This document shows, piece by piece, positions 17,620 through 24,992 of a DNA stretch of 64,000 bases. The translations under genes were made by a program, and so were the position numbers. Positions within the stretch are counted from its first letter, which is position 1. Every line of letters begins with the position of its first letter. Where the stretch lies: contig NZ_MAFQ01000016.1 of the NCBI RefSeq assembly GCF_002013895.1, positions 58,234 to 122,233 of the forward strand, written 5' to 3'. The notes below the pieces were generated by a model. It did no database searches. It was given only the letters and a program-made list of their open reading frames with translations, and was not told where the DNA came from. This DNA comes from Mycobacteroides franklinii (lineage in GTDB: Bacteria; Actinomycetota; Actinomycetes; Mycobacteriales; Mycobacteriaceae).

Positions 17620-20244
17620 GTGGCGATAGTCGACGATCTGGGCCAGTCCGGTCCGGTTGCCCCTCCGGAGGAGGAGTTCGGCCGCCAACCACCGCAGGAT
17701 GTGGCCGCCGAACAGTCCGTACTGGGTGGGATGCTGCTGTCCAAGGACGCCATCGCTGACGTTCTGGAGAAGCTGCGGCCACACGACTTCTATCGACCCA
17801 ACCACCAGAGCGTGTACGAGGCCGTTCTGGACCTGTACGGCAGGGGAGAGCCCGCCGATGCGGTGACCGTGGCTGCCGAGCTGGACCGGCGCGGGCAGCT
17901 GCGCCGCGTGGGCGGTGCGCCCTATCTGCACACGCTGATTTCCACGGTGCCGACCGCCGCCAACGCTGGGTACTACGCGGGCATCGTGGCCGAGAAGGCG
18001 CTGTTGCGCCGGCTCGTGGAGGCCGGCACCCGAGTGGTGCAGTACGGGTACGCCGGAGCCGAGGGCGCCGATGTGGCCGAGGTGGTGGATCGGGCGCAGG
18101 CCGAGGTGTACGACGTCACCGACCGGCGGATGTCGGAAGATTACGTGCCGCTGGAAGAGCTGCTGCAGCCCACGATGGATGAGATCGATGCGATCGCATC
18201 GGCCGGCGGCATCTCCAAGGGTGTGCCAACGGGGTTCACCGATCTGGATGAGATCACCAATGGGCTGCACCCGGGACAGATGATCATCGTGGCGGCGCGA
18301 CCCGGTGTGGGTAAGGCGCTGGCGCTGGACACGCCGCTGCCGACGCCGACCGGATGGACCACGATGGGCCAGGTCCGGGTCGGCGACGAGCTGTTGGACG
18401 CCGACGGCAGGCCGACCCGTGTTGTCGCCGCGACCGAGGTGATGACCGAGCGGCCTTGCTACGAGGTCGAGTTCTCCGACGGCACGGTGATCGTGGCCGA
18501 CGAGCAGCACCAGTGGCTGACCGAGACACGTGCGTCACGCAAGTCCGCGCAGGCGGCCGCGGCGGGATACAACCGGACCCGGAATCAGCGCACGTTTGCA
18601 GAAGTGCGGACCACACGCGAGATGGGCGAGACCTTGCGGTGCGAGACGGCGGATCGACGCCTGAATCACTCGGTGGTCAACGCCAAGCCGGTTCAGCTGC
18701 CGGCGCGCGATCTTCTCGTGGGCCCGTACACACTGGGTGCCTGGCTCGGCGATGGGACGAGTGCCTCGGCTCAGATTACGTGCGCCGATCCGGAGATCGT
18801 GATGCATATCGAGGCCGAAGGCATCGAGGCGCACAGCTCGCCGTCGGCGAAGTACCGGTATCAGTTGGTGCTCCCGGGAGCTCCCGTCGCGGAGCGCAAC
18901 TGCGTTGTGTGTGGTCAGTCGTTTGTCCCGAAGTCCGCCCAGGTGCGCACGTGCGGGCAATCGTGTGGTGGGCGTGCGCGGTTTGTCTCGGAACCCGCTG
19001 CCGCGCCCACCTGTGTCCGGTGCGGGCACGCATCCGCTGGCGGGCAGCTCTGCCAGCTCTGCCACCGCTCCGTCGGTACTCTGCAGGCGCGCCTGCGGAC
19101 CATTGGGGTGTTGGGCGACAAGCACATTCCGATCGATTACCTACGGGCATCTGAGTCGCAGCGGCGAGCGGTGCTTGCCGGACTGCTGGATACCGACGGC
19201 ACCGTTACCGCCGGGGGGTCTGTGCAGTTTTCGGTTACCAGTGCACGCCTGGCGGCAGATGTGGCTGAGCTGGTGGTGAGCCTGGGCTATCGCTGCCAAA
19301 CCTCGACCAAGCAGGTGCGGGGTCGCAGCGAGTCCTCGTCAATCGCATACACATTGACGTTCGCATGCGAGGACGAAGTGTTCGCGCTGCCGCGGAAGGC
19401 ATTGCTGCACAAAGAACGTCGGGCGGGTAAGGGAACCGCGCGCTCCGGCTCACGGTTCGTTGTTGATGTACGTCCGATCGAGAGTGTGCCGGTGCGCTGC
19501 GTCGAGGTCGACAACGATGAGCATCTATACTTGGCCAGCCGGTCGATGGTGCCTACGCACAACTCGACCCTTGGTTTGGATTTCATGCGGTCGTGCTCGA
19601 TCAAGCATCAGCTGCCCAGCGTCATCTTCTCGCTGGAAATGAGCAAGACCGAGATCGTCATGCGATTGCTCTCGGCAGAAGCGAAAATCAAACTGGGCGA
19701 TATGCGTTCGGGCCGGATGAGCGATGACGACTGGACGCGGCTGGCGCGGCGGATGAGCGAGATCAGTGAGGCGCCGCTCTACATCGATGACTCCCCGAAC
19801 CTGACGATGATGGAGATCCGCGCCAAGGCACGGCGGCTCAACCAGAAGGCCGGGCTCAAGCTGGTGGTGGTGGACTACCTGCAGCTGATGACCTCCGGTA
19901 AGAAGCACGAATCGCGCCAGCAGGAGGTTTCGGAGTTCTCCCGAAATCTGAAGCTACTGGCCAAGGAGCTCGAGGTTCCGGTCATTGCGATCAGTCAGCT
20001 GAACCGCGGTCCCGAGCAGCGCACCGACAAGCGGCCGCAGGTCTCGGATCTTCGTGAATCGGGCTCGCTGGAGCAGGATGCCGACATGGTCATCCTGTTG
20101 CATCGCCCGGATGCGTTCGAGCGGGACGATCCGCGCGGCGGTGAGGCCGACCTGATCCTCGGTAAGCACCGTAACGGCCCAACGGCGACGATTACCGTGG
20201 CGCACCAGCTGCATCTGTCGCGCTTCACGAATATGGCGAGGTAG
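17620..20244 (+). CDS. dnaB: Replicative DNA helicase DnaB, intein-containing precursor
   Basis: An 874-residue precursor; after splicing, a 458-residue hexameric helicase that unwinds DNA at the replication fork. The N-terminal domain (about 25-130, starting PPQDVAAEQSVLGGML) binds primase. The RecA-like ATPase has its P-loop ARPGVGK split by the intein at residues 233-648. The Walker B region (LVVVDYLQLM) and ISQLNRG follow. GTG 17620 has AGGAGG at about 17604. The gene follows the rpsF-rplI operon as in M. tuberculosis. The last C-terminal residues are normal, so the island begins just after its stop. Confidence 0.97.
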   Translation: MAIVDDLGQSGPVAPPEEEFGRQPPQDVAAEQSVLGGMLLSKDAIADVLEKLRPHDFYRPNHQSVYEAVLDLYGRGEPADAVTVAAELDRRGQLRRVGGAPYLHTLISTVPTAANAGYYAGIVAEKALLRRLVEAGTRVVQYGYAGAEGADVAEVVDRAQAEVYDVTDRRMSEDYVPLEELLQPTMDEIDAIASAGGISKGVPTGFTDLDEITNGLHPGQMIIVAARPGVGKALALDTPLPTPTGWTTMGQVRVGDELLDADGRPTRVVAATEVMTERPCYEVEFSDGTVIVADEQHQWLTETRASRKSAQAAAAGYNRTRNQRTFAEVRTTREMGETLRCETADRRLNHSVVNAKPVQLPARDLLVGPYTLGAWLGDGTSASAQITCADPEIVMHIEAEGIEAHSSPSAKYRYQLVLPGAPVAERNCVVCGQSFVPKSAQVRTCGQSCGGRARFVSEPAAAPTCVRCGHASAGGQLCQLCHRSVGTLQARLRTIGVLGDKHIPIDYLRASESQRRAVLAGLLDTDGTVTAGGSVQFSVTSARLAADVAELVVSLGYRCQTSTKQVRGRSESSSIAYTLTFACEDEVFALPRKALLHKERRAGKGTARSGSRFVVDVRPIESVPVRCVEVDNDEHLYLASRSMVPTHNSTLGLDFMRSCSIKHQLPSVIFSLEMSKTEIVMRLLSAEAKIKLGDMRSGRMSDDDWTRLARRMSEISEAPLYIDDSPNLTMMEIRAKARRLNQKAGLKLVVVDYLQLMTSGKKHESRQQEVSEFSRNLKLLAKELEVPVIAISQLNRGPEQRTDKRPQVSDLRESGSLEQDADMVILLHRPDAFERDDPRGGEADLILGKHRNGPTATITVAHQLHLSRFTNMAR
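18316..19563 (+). other. DnaB intein (Ala1, homing endonuclease type), 416 residues
   Basis: The insert begins with Ala directly after the P-loop Lys and ends MVPTHN before the extein Ser (STLG). It thus has an N-terminal Ala instead of Cys/Ser, a C-terminal His-Asn and a +1 Ser. Splicing blocks are visible: LDTPLPTPTGW near the N end, VIVADEQHQWL block B, and VPVRCVEVDNDEHLYL near the C end. A LAGLIDADG endonuclease is indicated by LGAWLGDG (precursor residue 372 on) and VLAGLLDTDG (518-527). A Cys-rich zinc-finger-like part (CVVCGQ, CGQSCGG, CVRCG, CQLC) lies between them. The length equals that of the intein at the same site in M. tuberculosis DnaB as I recall it. Confidence 0.93.
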
Positions 20245-20268
20245 CCGAAAGTCGTTTGTAAGATCCCG

Positions 20269-20324
20269 AGTTTCGTGTCATATTCCCAAGTTCGATGTCA
20301 TGCGGTTGTCGTTTATGACACGAA
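20269..20324. repeat. Repeat cluster with TTCGTGTCAT arms, likely mobile-element end
   Basis: TTCGTGTCAT at 20272-20281 is inverted exactly at 20315-20324, with a related TTCGATGTCAT between them (around 20291-20301). AGTTTCGTGTCAT recurs at 43894-43906, and a GTGTCAT...CCCAAG variant recurs at 43821-43835. The cluster sits 25 bases after the dnaB stop, at the start of the accessory region. Repeated transposase-binding sites of this kind occur at the ends of Tn7-like and IS21-like elements; the assignment is inference. Confidence 0.5.
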
Positions 20325-20329
20325 TTTAG

Positions 20330-20779
20330 GGGCCACCGCGGCAGCAGCCTAACCACCAAGGCGGTGTTAACCAGCCACCGCTGGATCAGAACAACGGGAT
20401 CTCCACCTACAACACGGGCGCTCAAGGTGTGCCCCAACAACCGGGTCAGCAGGGCGCACAGCAAGCCGATCAGGGGCTGCAGCCGCAGCAGGGGAGTCAG
20501 ATACCCGACTATAAGACCGCGACGCCCTACACGCAGGGTCCTGGCCGTGCGAACCCTGACTATCAAGGGCCGCAACAGAACTCGCCTCAGCAGCCTCAAA
20601 CAGGCAACCAGCAGCAGCCACAGGCACAGGCGCCCACCCAGACCCAGGCGCCTAACCAGGATCAAGACAACAGCGATCAGCAGCAACGATGCAAAGACGG
20701 TTCGATGCCGGGGCAACCTCTCAGTTTGTCGTTATCGGGCCTGGATAAACTGCCGCCACAGATTGCATCGATGATGTAG
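20330..20779 (+). pseudogene. P/Q-rich protein fragment without a start
   Basis: An open frame starts right after an in-frame TAG at 20327 and codes for about 149 residues dominated by Gln, Pro, Gly and Asn (runs such as QQPGQQGAQQ and QNSPQQPQ). It ends in a short ordered tail (LSLSGLDKLPPQ). There is no credible start codon with a ribosome-binding site; GTG 20429 is internal to the repeat-like part. It looks like the C-terminal half of a larger protein cut off by the recombination event behind dnaB. The function is not recognised. Confidence 0.5.
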
Positions 20780-20793
20780 CAGGCGATTCAAAT

Positions 20794-21160
20794 GTGGCAA
20801 TCCACCGGTCGCGAACATCACAAGCCAATCCGATTCAAAGCAAGATCAGAGCGGGAGCTCTACGAGCACATCGGTCTCCGTGGTGGACAATCCATGGATC
20901 ATCCTGCATGGTCGCAATTTTTCCAGGCCTGTGGTGGTTTTCACGCACCGGCGTTCACCTCGGCCATGAGTCATGGCGGGAGCGTGATCAGTTGATGGAT
21001 CTGGATGCTGACCCGGACGTGATTGGCGTTATTTCACAACCATTTTGGGAGAAATTCGACCATTCGGGTGCTGAGTACGCGACAGTTGGCTGGATTTACT
21101 GCCGTGTGGGTTTGCTGGTGGTGATCACCTCGTCCATCGAGGTGATCACCAAACCAGGGT
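20794..21160 (+). pseudogene. Relic of a TnsA-like heteromeric transposase endonuclease
   Basis: Within this stretch one frame reads PGLWWFSRTG, then HLGHESWRERDQLMDLD and DPDVIGVISQPFW (20923-21050). This matches the pattern of the actinobacterial TnsA-like endonuclease subunit (ESWLERD, DFDPDVVG, QPF). The conserved PDF and the catalytic Lys segment that should follow are not found. The surrounding frame is not preserved at either side, so this is decayed. TnsA cuts the 5' ends of Tn7-like transposons. It lies next to the end-like repeats at 20269-20324, supporting an old Tn7-like insertion at dnaB. Confidence 0.55.
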
Positions 21161-21211
21161 CGATTGTTGACGCTGCTCATTCAGCGCGAAATAGGCGCAC
21201 GGCGCGCCCGG

Positions 21212-22068
21212 TTAGTCGGCGAGGAACTCGGCGGCGACGGGGGCGAATTCCTTGTGGTACTGGAAGATCCCGCCGTGACCGGAGTTGGGGTAGATGAGCA
21301 GTTGGCTGCCCTGGATGCGGTTATGCAGGTCTTGTGACAGGGCGGTGGGGACCATTCGGTCGTGGTCGCCGTTTGCTATCAGCGTCGGCTGTGTGAACGT
21401 CGACAGGTCTGAGGGAGCGGAGCGGCCGAACTTCTGGATCGCCTTCAACTGGGTCTGCAGTGCCTTGATGCGGATCTCTTGGTCCCGGTCGGTGGTGCGT
21501 TCATGGAGCCGCTTGATGAATGCTTTCCCCGCGGCCTTTCCGGCGGCGTCGCGGTTGAAGAAGAGGAATTCTTTCGGGTCCGACCTGGTCAATGTCGCGC
21601 GCAGGATGTCCCAGTAGGTCACGCCGGCGACCTTGTCGATGTCCTTTCCGCCACGTGGTCCGGTCCCGGTCAGGACAAGTTTGCGGACCAGGGCGGGATG
21701 TTTGACGATCAGGTCCTGGGCGATCATGCCGCCCATCGAGAAGGAGAAGATGTCGATGGTCTCGTATCCGAGTGCCGCGATGAATTCGTAGGCGTGATCG
21801 GCGGCTTCTTCTAGGGTGTTGGGCACCTGTCCGGTGGAGGCGCCGACGCCGCGCTGGTTGAACGCGATGACATGTCGCTTCTGTGCGATGGGGTCGATGA
21901 TGCGGGGGTCCCAGTTGTCGAGGGTCGCCGCGAGGTGCACGAAGAAGACAACGGGACTCCCTTGGGGCCTAGTTCGCGGTAGGCGTAGCTTGTGTCGCCG
22001 ACGGCGACGGTGCGCGTTCGGGCCTGCGCGTAGGAGGTGATGATGGTCTCGTTGCTGTTGTTGCTCAT
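21212..22068 (-). pseudogene. Alpha/beta hydrolase, frameshifted
   Basis: Start ATG 22068 (AAGGAGTTCTCC upstream) gives about 40 good residues to AYRELGPKGVP. The frame then breaks, and the family sequence resumes one frame over as VVFFVHLAATLDNWDPR. Comparison with the intact paralogue at 24105 (GVPVVFLHH) places a one-base loss at about 21951, where CCCGTTG should read CCCGGTTG. The rest is a full hydrolase: nucleophile elbow FSFSMGGM, Asp in ANGDHDRM, His in NSGHGG. Either a recent pseudogene or a sequencing error. The function of the intact form would be ester, lactone or C-C hydrolysis or haloperoxidase-like chemistry. Confidence 0.8.
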
Positions 22069-22326
22069 GGAGAACTCCTTGGGATGTGGTGGCGTGGTCG
22101 AACAATGCGTCGGTGTCGGCTGTCGTGGTTACTGATACGAGTGCCGGCTGAGTTCGGCTGAGGTTGTCGCACCGGTAGCGTTGTTTCAGGTGTCTGGCGG
22201 TGAGAGAGCAGTCGTCGGCTTTCATGACCTTCTGGGGATCGCCGATGAGTTTCGGCGCGCGGCGAGAAGTCCGATTCCCCGACCGGCGCGCGACCAGGAC
22301 GGACGGTCGGTGATCTGCCGAAATCG

Positions 22327-23319
22327 TCATCGGCTCACCACGATCTTGCCGTTAGCTTTGCCCTGCTCGACGTAGGCCATGGCGTCCAGCGTCTCTGCGA
22401 ACGGGAAGGTCCGGTCCAGGACAGGTCGCAGGGTGCCCGCGTCGTAGAGCGCCCCGAGCATCGCGAGCTGCGGACCGCTAGCCCGCATGAAAAAGAATGA
22501 GTAACGCACGCCCAGCTTGCGTGCTTGACGGCGGATCTTGCGGCTGAGAACGGCCATAACGGGCTTAAGGACCGGCTGCCGGAGTTGATCGGCGAAGGCC
22601 GGGTCCGGCGGTCCGACGACGCTGATCGCAAGACCGCCTGGCTGCAGCACGGTCAATGACTTCTCCAGACTCGCCAGACCTAGGGAGTCCAGCACGACGT
22701 CGTACCCGGACAGGACCTGGGCGAATTCCCGGGCCCTGAAGTCGATGACCTCGTCGGCACCCAGGGCCCGGACCTTGTCGATGTCCTTGGCGCTCGCAGT
22801 AGTGGCGACATACGCGCCGAGGTGCTTGGCGACCTGGATGGCTGTGGAGCCCAATCCGCCTGCGCCGGCGTGGACCAGGACCTTCTGCCCCGGTTGAACA
22901 TCGGCTAGCTCGGCCAGGGCCTGCCACGCGGCGAGCGCGACGAGGGGCACTGCGGCCGCTTCCTCAAACGACAGGGAGGCGGGTTTGAGGGCGATGTCGT
23001 CAGCATCGACGGCTACCTGTTCGGCAAAGGCGCCGATACGCAGGTCTCGCGGCCGGGCGTAGACCTCATCACCCGCCTTGAAGCCGCGGACCTCGGCGCC
23101 GACCTTGGTGATCACGCCGGACAGGTCATGGCCGAGGATGAAAGGCCGCTTGTACCTGATGAGCTGCTTGAACTCCCCGTTGCGGACCATCTTGTCGAGC
23201 GGATTGATACTAGCGGCCCGGACGTCTATCAGAACGTCGCGAGGTCCAACGCTCGGCGTCGGGACATCAGCAGCCCGGAGCCCATCGGGGCCGTAATGAG
23301 TGACGACGAAGGCCTTCAT
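22327..23319 (-). CDS. NADP-dependent zinc-type alcohol dehydrogenase / quinone oxidoreductase
   Basis: A 330-residue medium-chain reductase. The GroES-like half contains GHDLSGVITKVG and the cofactor half contains VHAGAGGLGSTAIQVAKHLGA. Structural and catalytic zinc Cys residues are absent, so it belongs to the quinone oxidoreductase/enoyl-reductase-like branch using NADPH. ATG 23319 overlaps the tetR stop by ATGA, so both are one operon. Proximity to two alpha/beta hydrolases suggests joint processing of a reactive carbonyl or lipid-derived compound. The substrate is not known. Confidence 0.87.
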   Translation of the reverse strand: MKAFVVTHYGPDGLRAADVPTPSVGPRDVLIDVRAASINPLDKMVRNGEFKQLIRYKRPFILGHDLSGVITKVGAEVRGFKAGDEVYARPRDLRIGAFAEQVAVDADDIALKPASLSFEEAAAVPLVALAAWQALAELADVQPGQKVLVHAGAGGLGSTAIQVAKHLGAYVATTASAKDIDKVRALGADEVIDFRAREFAQVLSGYDVVLDSLGLASLEKSLTVLQPGGLAISVVGPPDPAFADQLRQPVLKPVMAVLSRKIRRQARKLGVRYSFFFMRASGPQLAMLGALYDAGTLRPVLDRTFPFAETLDAMAYVEQGKANGKIVVSR

Positions 23320-23933
23320 TCTGTTTCCTGTCGGATCGTTGGGCGTACGGGATTTCGTGAAGCGCCGGCAAGGGTCATGGCGTTGCTGAACGCCGCCGCA
23401 AGGATGCGGTCGGACAGCGCGGTATCGGTGACCGCGCGGGCGGCCTGGAGCGAGCCGACGAGCAAGGAGAACAAGCCAATCGCACGCTCGTTGGTCCGCT
23501 GCGGGTCGCCGTCGTCGAGGTGGCGGGCAATCGCCTCGATCATCGAACTGGCGCCATCGGTGTAGGCCTCCCGGATCGTGACATCGCACCGCCCGATCTC
23601 ATCCAGCAGTGCCGCGGAGGGGCAGCCACCAGCGAGATCGTGGCGGTGTGCGGGGGAGAGGTACTCCCGGAGGAACGCCTCGACCGAGTCAAGGCCTGCC
23701 GGCAGCGAGTTCACAACGGCGACCTGGTCCTCGAGCTGTTGCGCGACGACGGTAGCGACCAGGTCGTCCTTCGAAGAGAAGTGGCCGTAGAAGGCGCCGT
23801 TGGTCAGGCCGGCGTCGGCGACCAGCGCCGCGATGCCGGAGCCGTCGATTCCGTCGCTTTTGAACCTGCGTCCGGCGGACTCGATCATCCGGCGCCGGGT
23901 CGCTTCCTTGTGTTCCGGGCCGTATCTCACCAT
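23316..23933 (-). CDS. TetR family regulator of the oxidoreductase/hydrolase genes
   Basis: A 205-residue TetR protein. The helix-turn-helix near residues 10-60 includes GIAALVADAGLTNGAFYGHFSSKDDL, and the C-terminal domain is of the NemR/AcrR-like type with a Cys in AGGCPSAALL. It is coupled to the reductase gene downstream and divergent from the hydrolase at 24105. The perfect palindrome at 23972-23985 lies in the spacer. The most likely role is repression of both units with release by an electrophile or metabolite; the single Cys could be a sensor, which is inference. Confidence 0.85.
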   Translation of the reverse strand: MVRYGPEHKEATRRRMIESAGRRFKSDGIDGSGIAALVADAGLTNGAFYGHFSSKDDLVATVVAQQLEDQVAVVNSLPAGLDSVEAFLREYLSPAHRHDLAGGCPSAALLDEIGRCDVTIREAYTDGASSMIEAIARHLDDGDPQRTNERAIGLFSLLVGSLQAARAVTDTALSDRILAAAFSNAMTLAGASRNPVRPTIRQETE

Positions 23934-23971
23934 GACGCGGATCTCCTTACTGGGCTTGTCAACACCATAGC

Positions 23972-23985
23972 ATTATGATCATAAT
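23972..23985. promoter_or_regulatory. Perfect 14-bp palindrome, TetR operator candidate
   Basis: ATTATGATCATAAT is an exact dyad in an A/T-rich patch between the divergent tetR and hydrolase genes, unusual in this G+C-rich DNA. It starts 39 bases before the tetR start, where it would cover the promoter. The position strongly suggests an operator of the adjacent TetR protein. Confidence 0.6.
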
Positions 23986-24104
23986 ATAACAGCCGTGCCG
24001 CAAAGGAAATCGGACCATTTCACGGCAGCGCCTGCCGATCAGCTTGACGTGCGGTCCTGCGCGTGCCCGCCCAACCCCGCAGCACCCTGACGAAAGAAGG
24101 AGTC

Positions 24105-24992
24105 ATGGCTACCTGGAAGACCGCGCCCACCAAGACAATTGACGTCGACGGCACCTCGTTCACCTACCGCGAGCTGGGCAGGCCCGTCGGCGTGCCGGTA
24201 GTGTTCCTGCACCACCTGACTGCCGTCCTCGACGACTGGGATCCGCGCGTCCTGGATGGCGTCGCCGCTCATCACCATGTGATCGCGTTCGATAACCGGG
24301 GGGTGGGGGCTACCGCCGGACGTGTGCCGACCGACATCGAGCAGATGGGCGCCGACGCGATCGCGTTCATCCGTGCGCTGGGGTACGAGCAGGTAGACCT
24401 GATCGGTTTCTCGCTCGGTGGTGGCGTGGCTCAGATGATTGCCCTCCAGGCTCCTGACCTTGTACGCCGCATGGTGCTCGCGGGCACCGGCCCGCGCGGC
24501 GGCGGGGGAATCTGGAAGATGCCATTCATCGTCGGTGGCGCCTACACCAAGGCGTTCCTGTCCCGAAAGGACCCACGCCACTTCCTGTTTTTCCCTCGTA
24601 CCACGAAGGGCAAAGAGGCGGCCAACGCCTACCTCGAGCGGCTCGCGGAGCGCACGTCGGATCTGGACAAGCCGATATCTTCACAGGCCGGCCTCGCGCA
24701 GGTGCGAGCAATCACCAGCGCGGGACTGCACCCCGCCGACGACCTGTCACAGATCAAAATCCCGGTCTTCGTCGCCAACGGCGACCATGACCTGATGGTC
24801 GCCAGCGAGCACTCCAAGGACATGGCCGCTCGGCTGCCCGACTCCCGCCTCCGGATCTACCCCAACTCCGGTCACGGTGGCGTCTTTCAGTACCACCATG
24901 AGTTCGTACCGGAGGTTCTGGACTTCCTGGCTCCGCGCCCGCACCGTCCTGAGGTCGCTGCGATCAGTGGACTCGATCTTCCGCGGAACTGA
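24105..24992 (+). CDS. Alpha/beta hydrolase
   Basis: A 295-residue alpha/beta hydrolase starting ATG 24105 with GAAAGAAGGAG upstream. Motifs are the oxyanion loop FLHHLTAVLDDWDPR, nucleophile elbow FSLGGGV (Ser in GFSLGG), acid in ANGDHDLM and His in NSGHGGVFQYH. It is an intact paralogue of the frameshifted gene at 21212-22068. It is divergent from tetR with a palindromic operator between them, so it is probably induced with the reductase. A C-terminal extension of about 15 residues beyond the family end may be read-out into island DNA. Confidence 0.87.
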   Translation: MATWKTAPTKTIDVDGTSFTYRELGRPVGVPVVFLHHLTAVLDDWDPRVLDGVAAHHHVIAFDNRGVGATAGRVPTDIEQMGADAIAFIRALGYEQVDLIGFSLGGGVAQMIALQAPDLVRRMVLAGTGPRGGGGIWKMPFIVGGAYTKAFLSRKDPRHFLFFPRTTKGKEAANAYLERLAERTSDLDKPISSQAGLAQVRAITSAGLHPADDLSQIKIPVFVANGDHDLMVASEHSKDMAARLPDSRLRIYPNSGHGGVFQYHHEFVPEVLDFLAPRPHRPEVAAISGLDLPRN

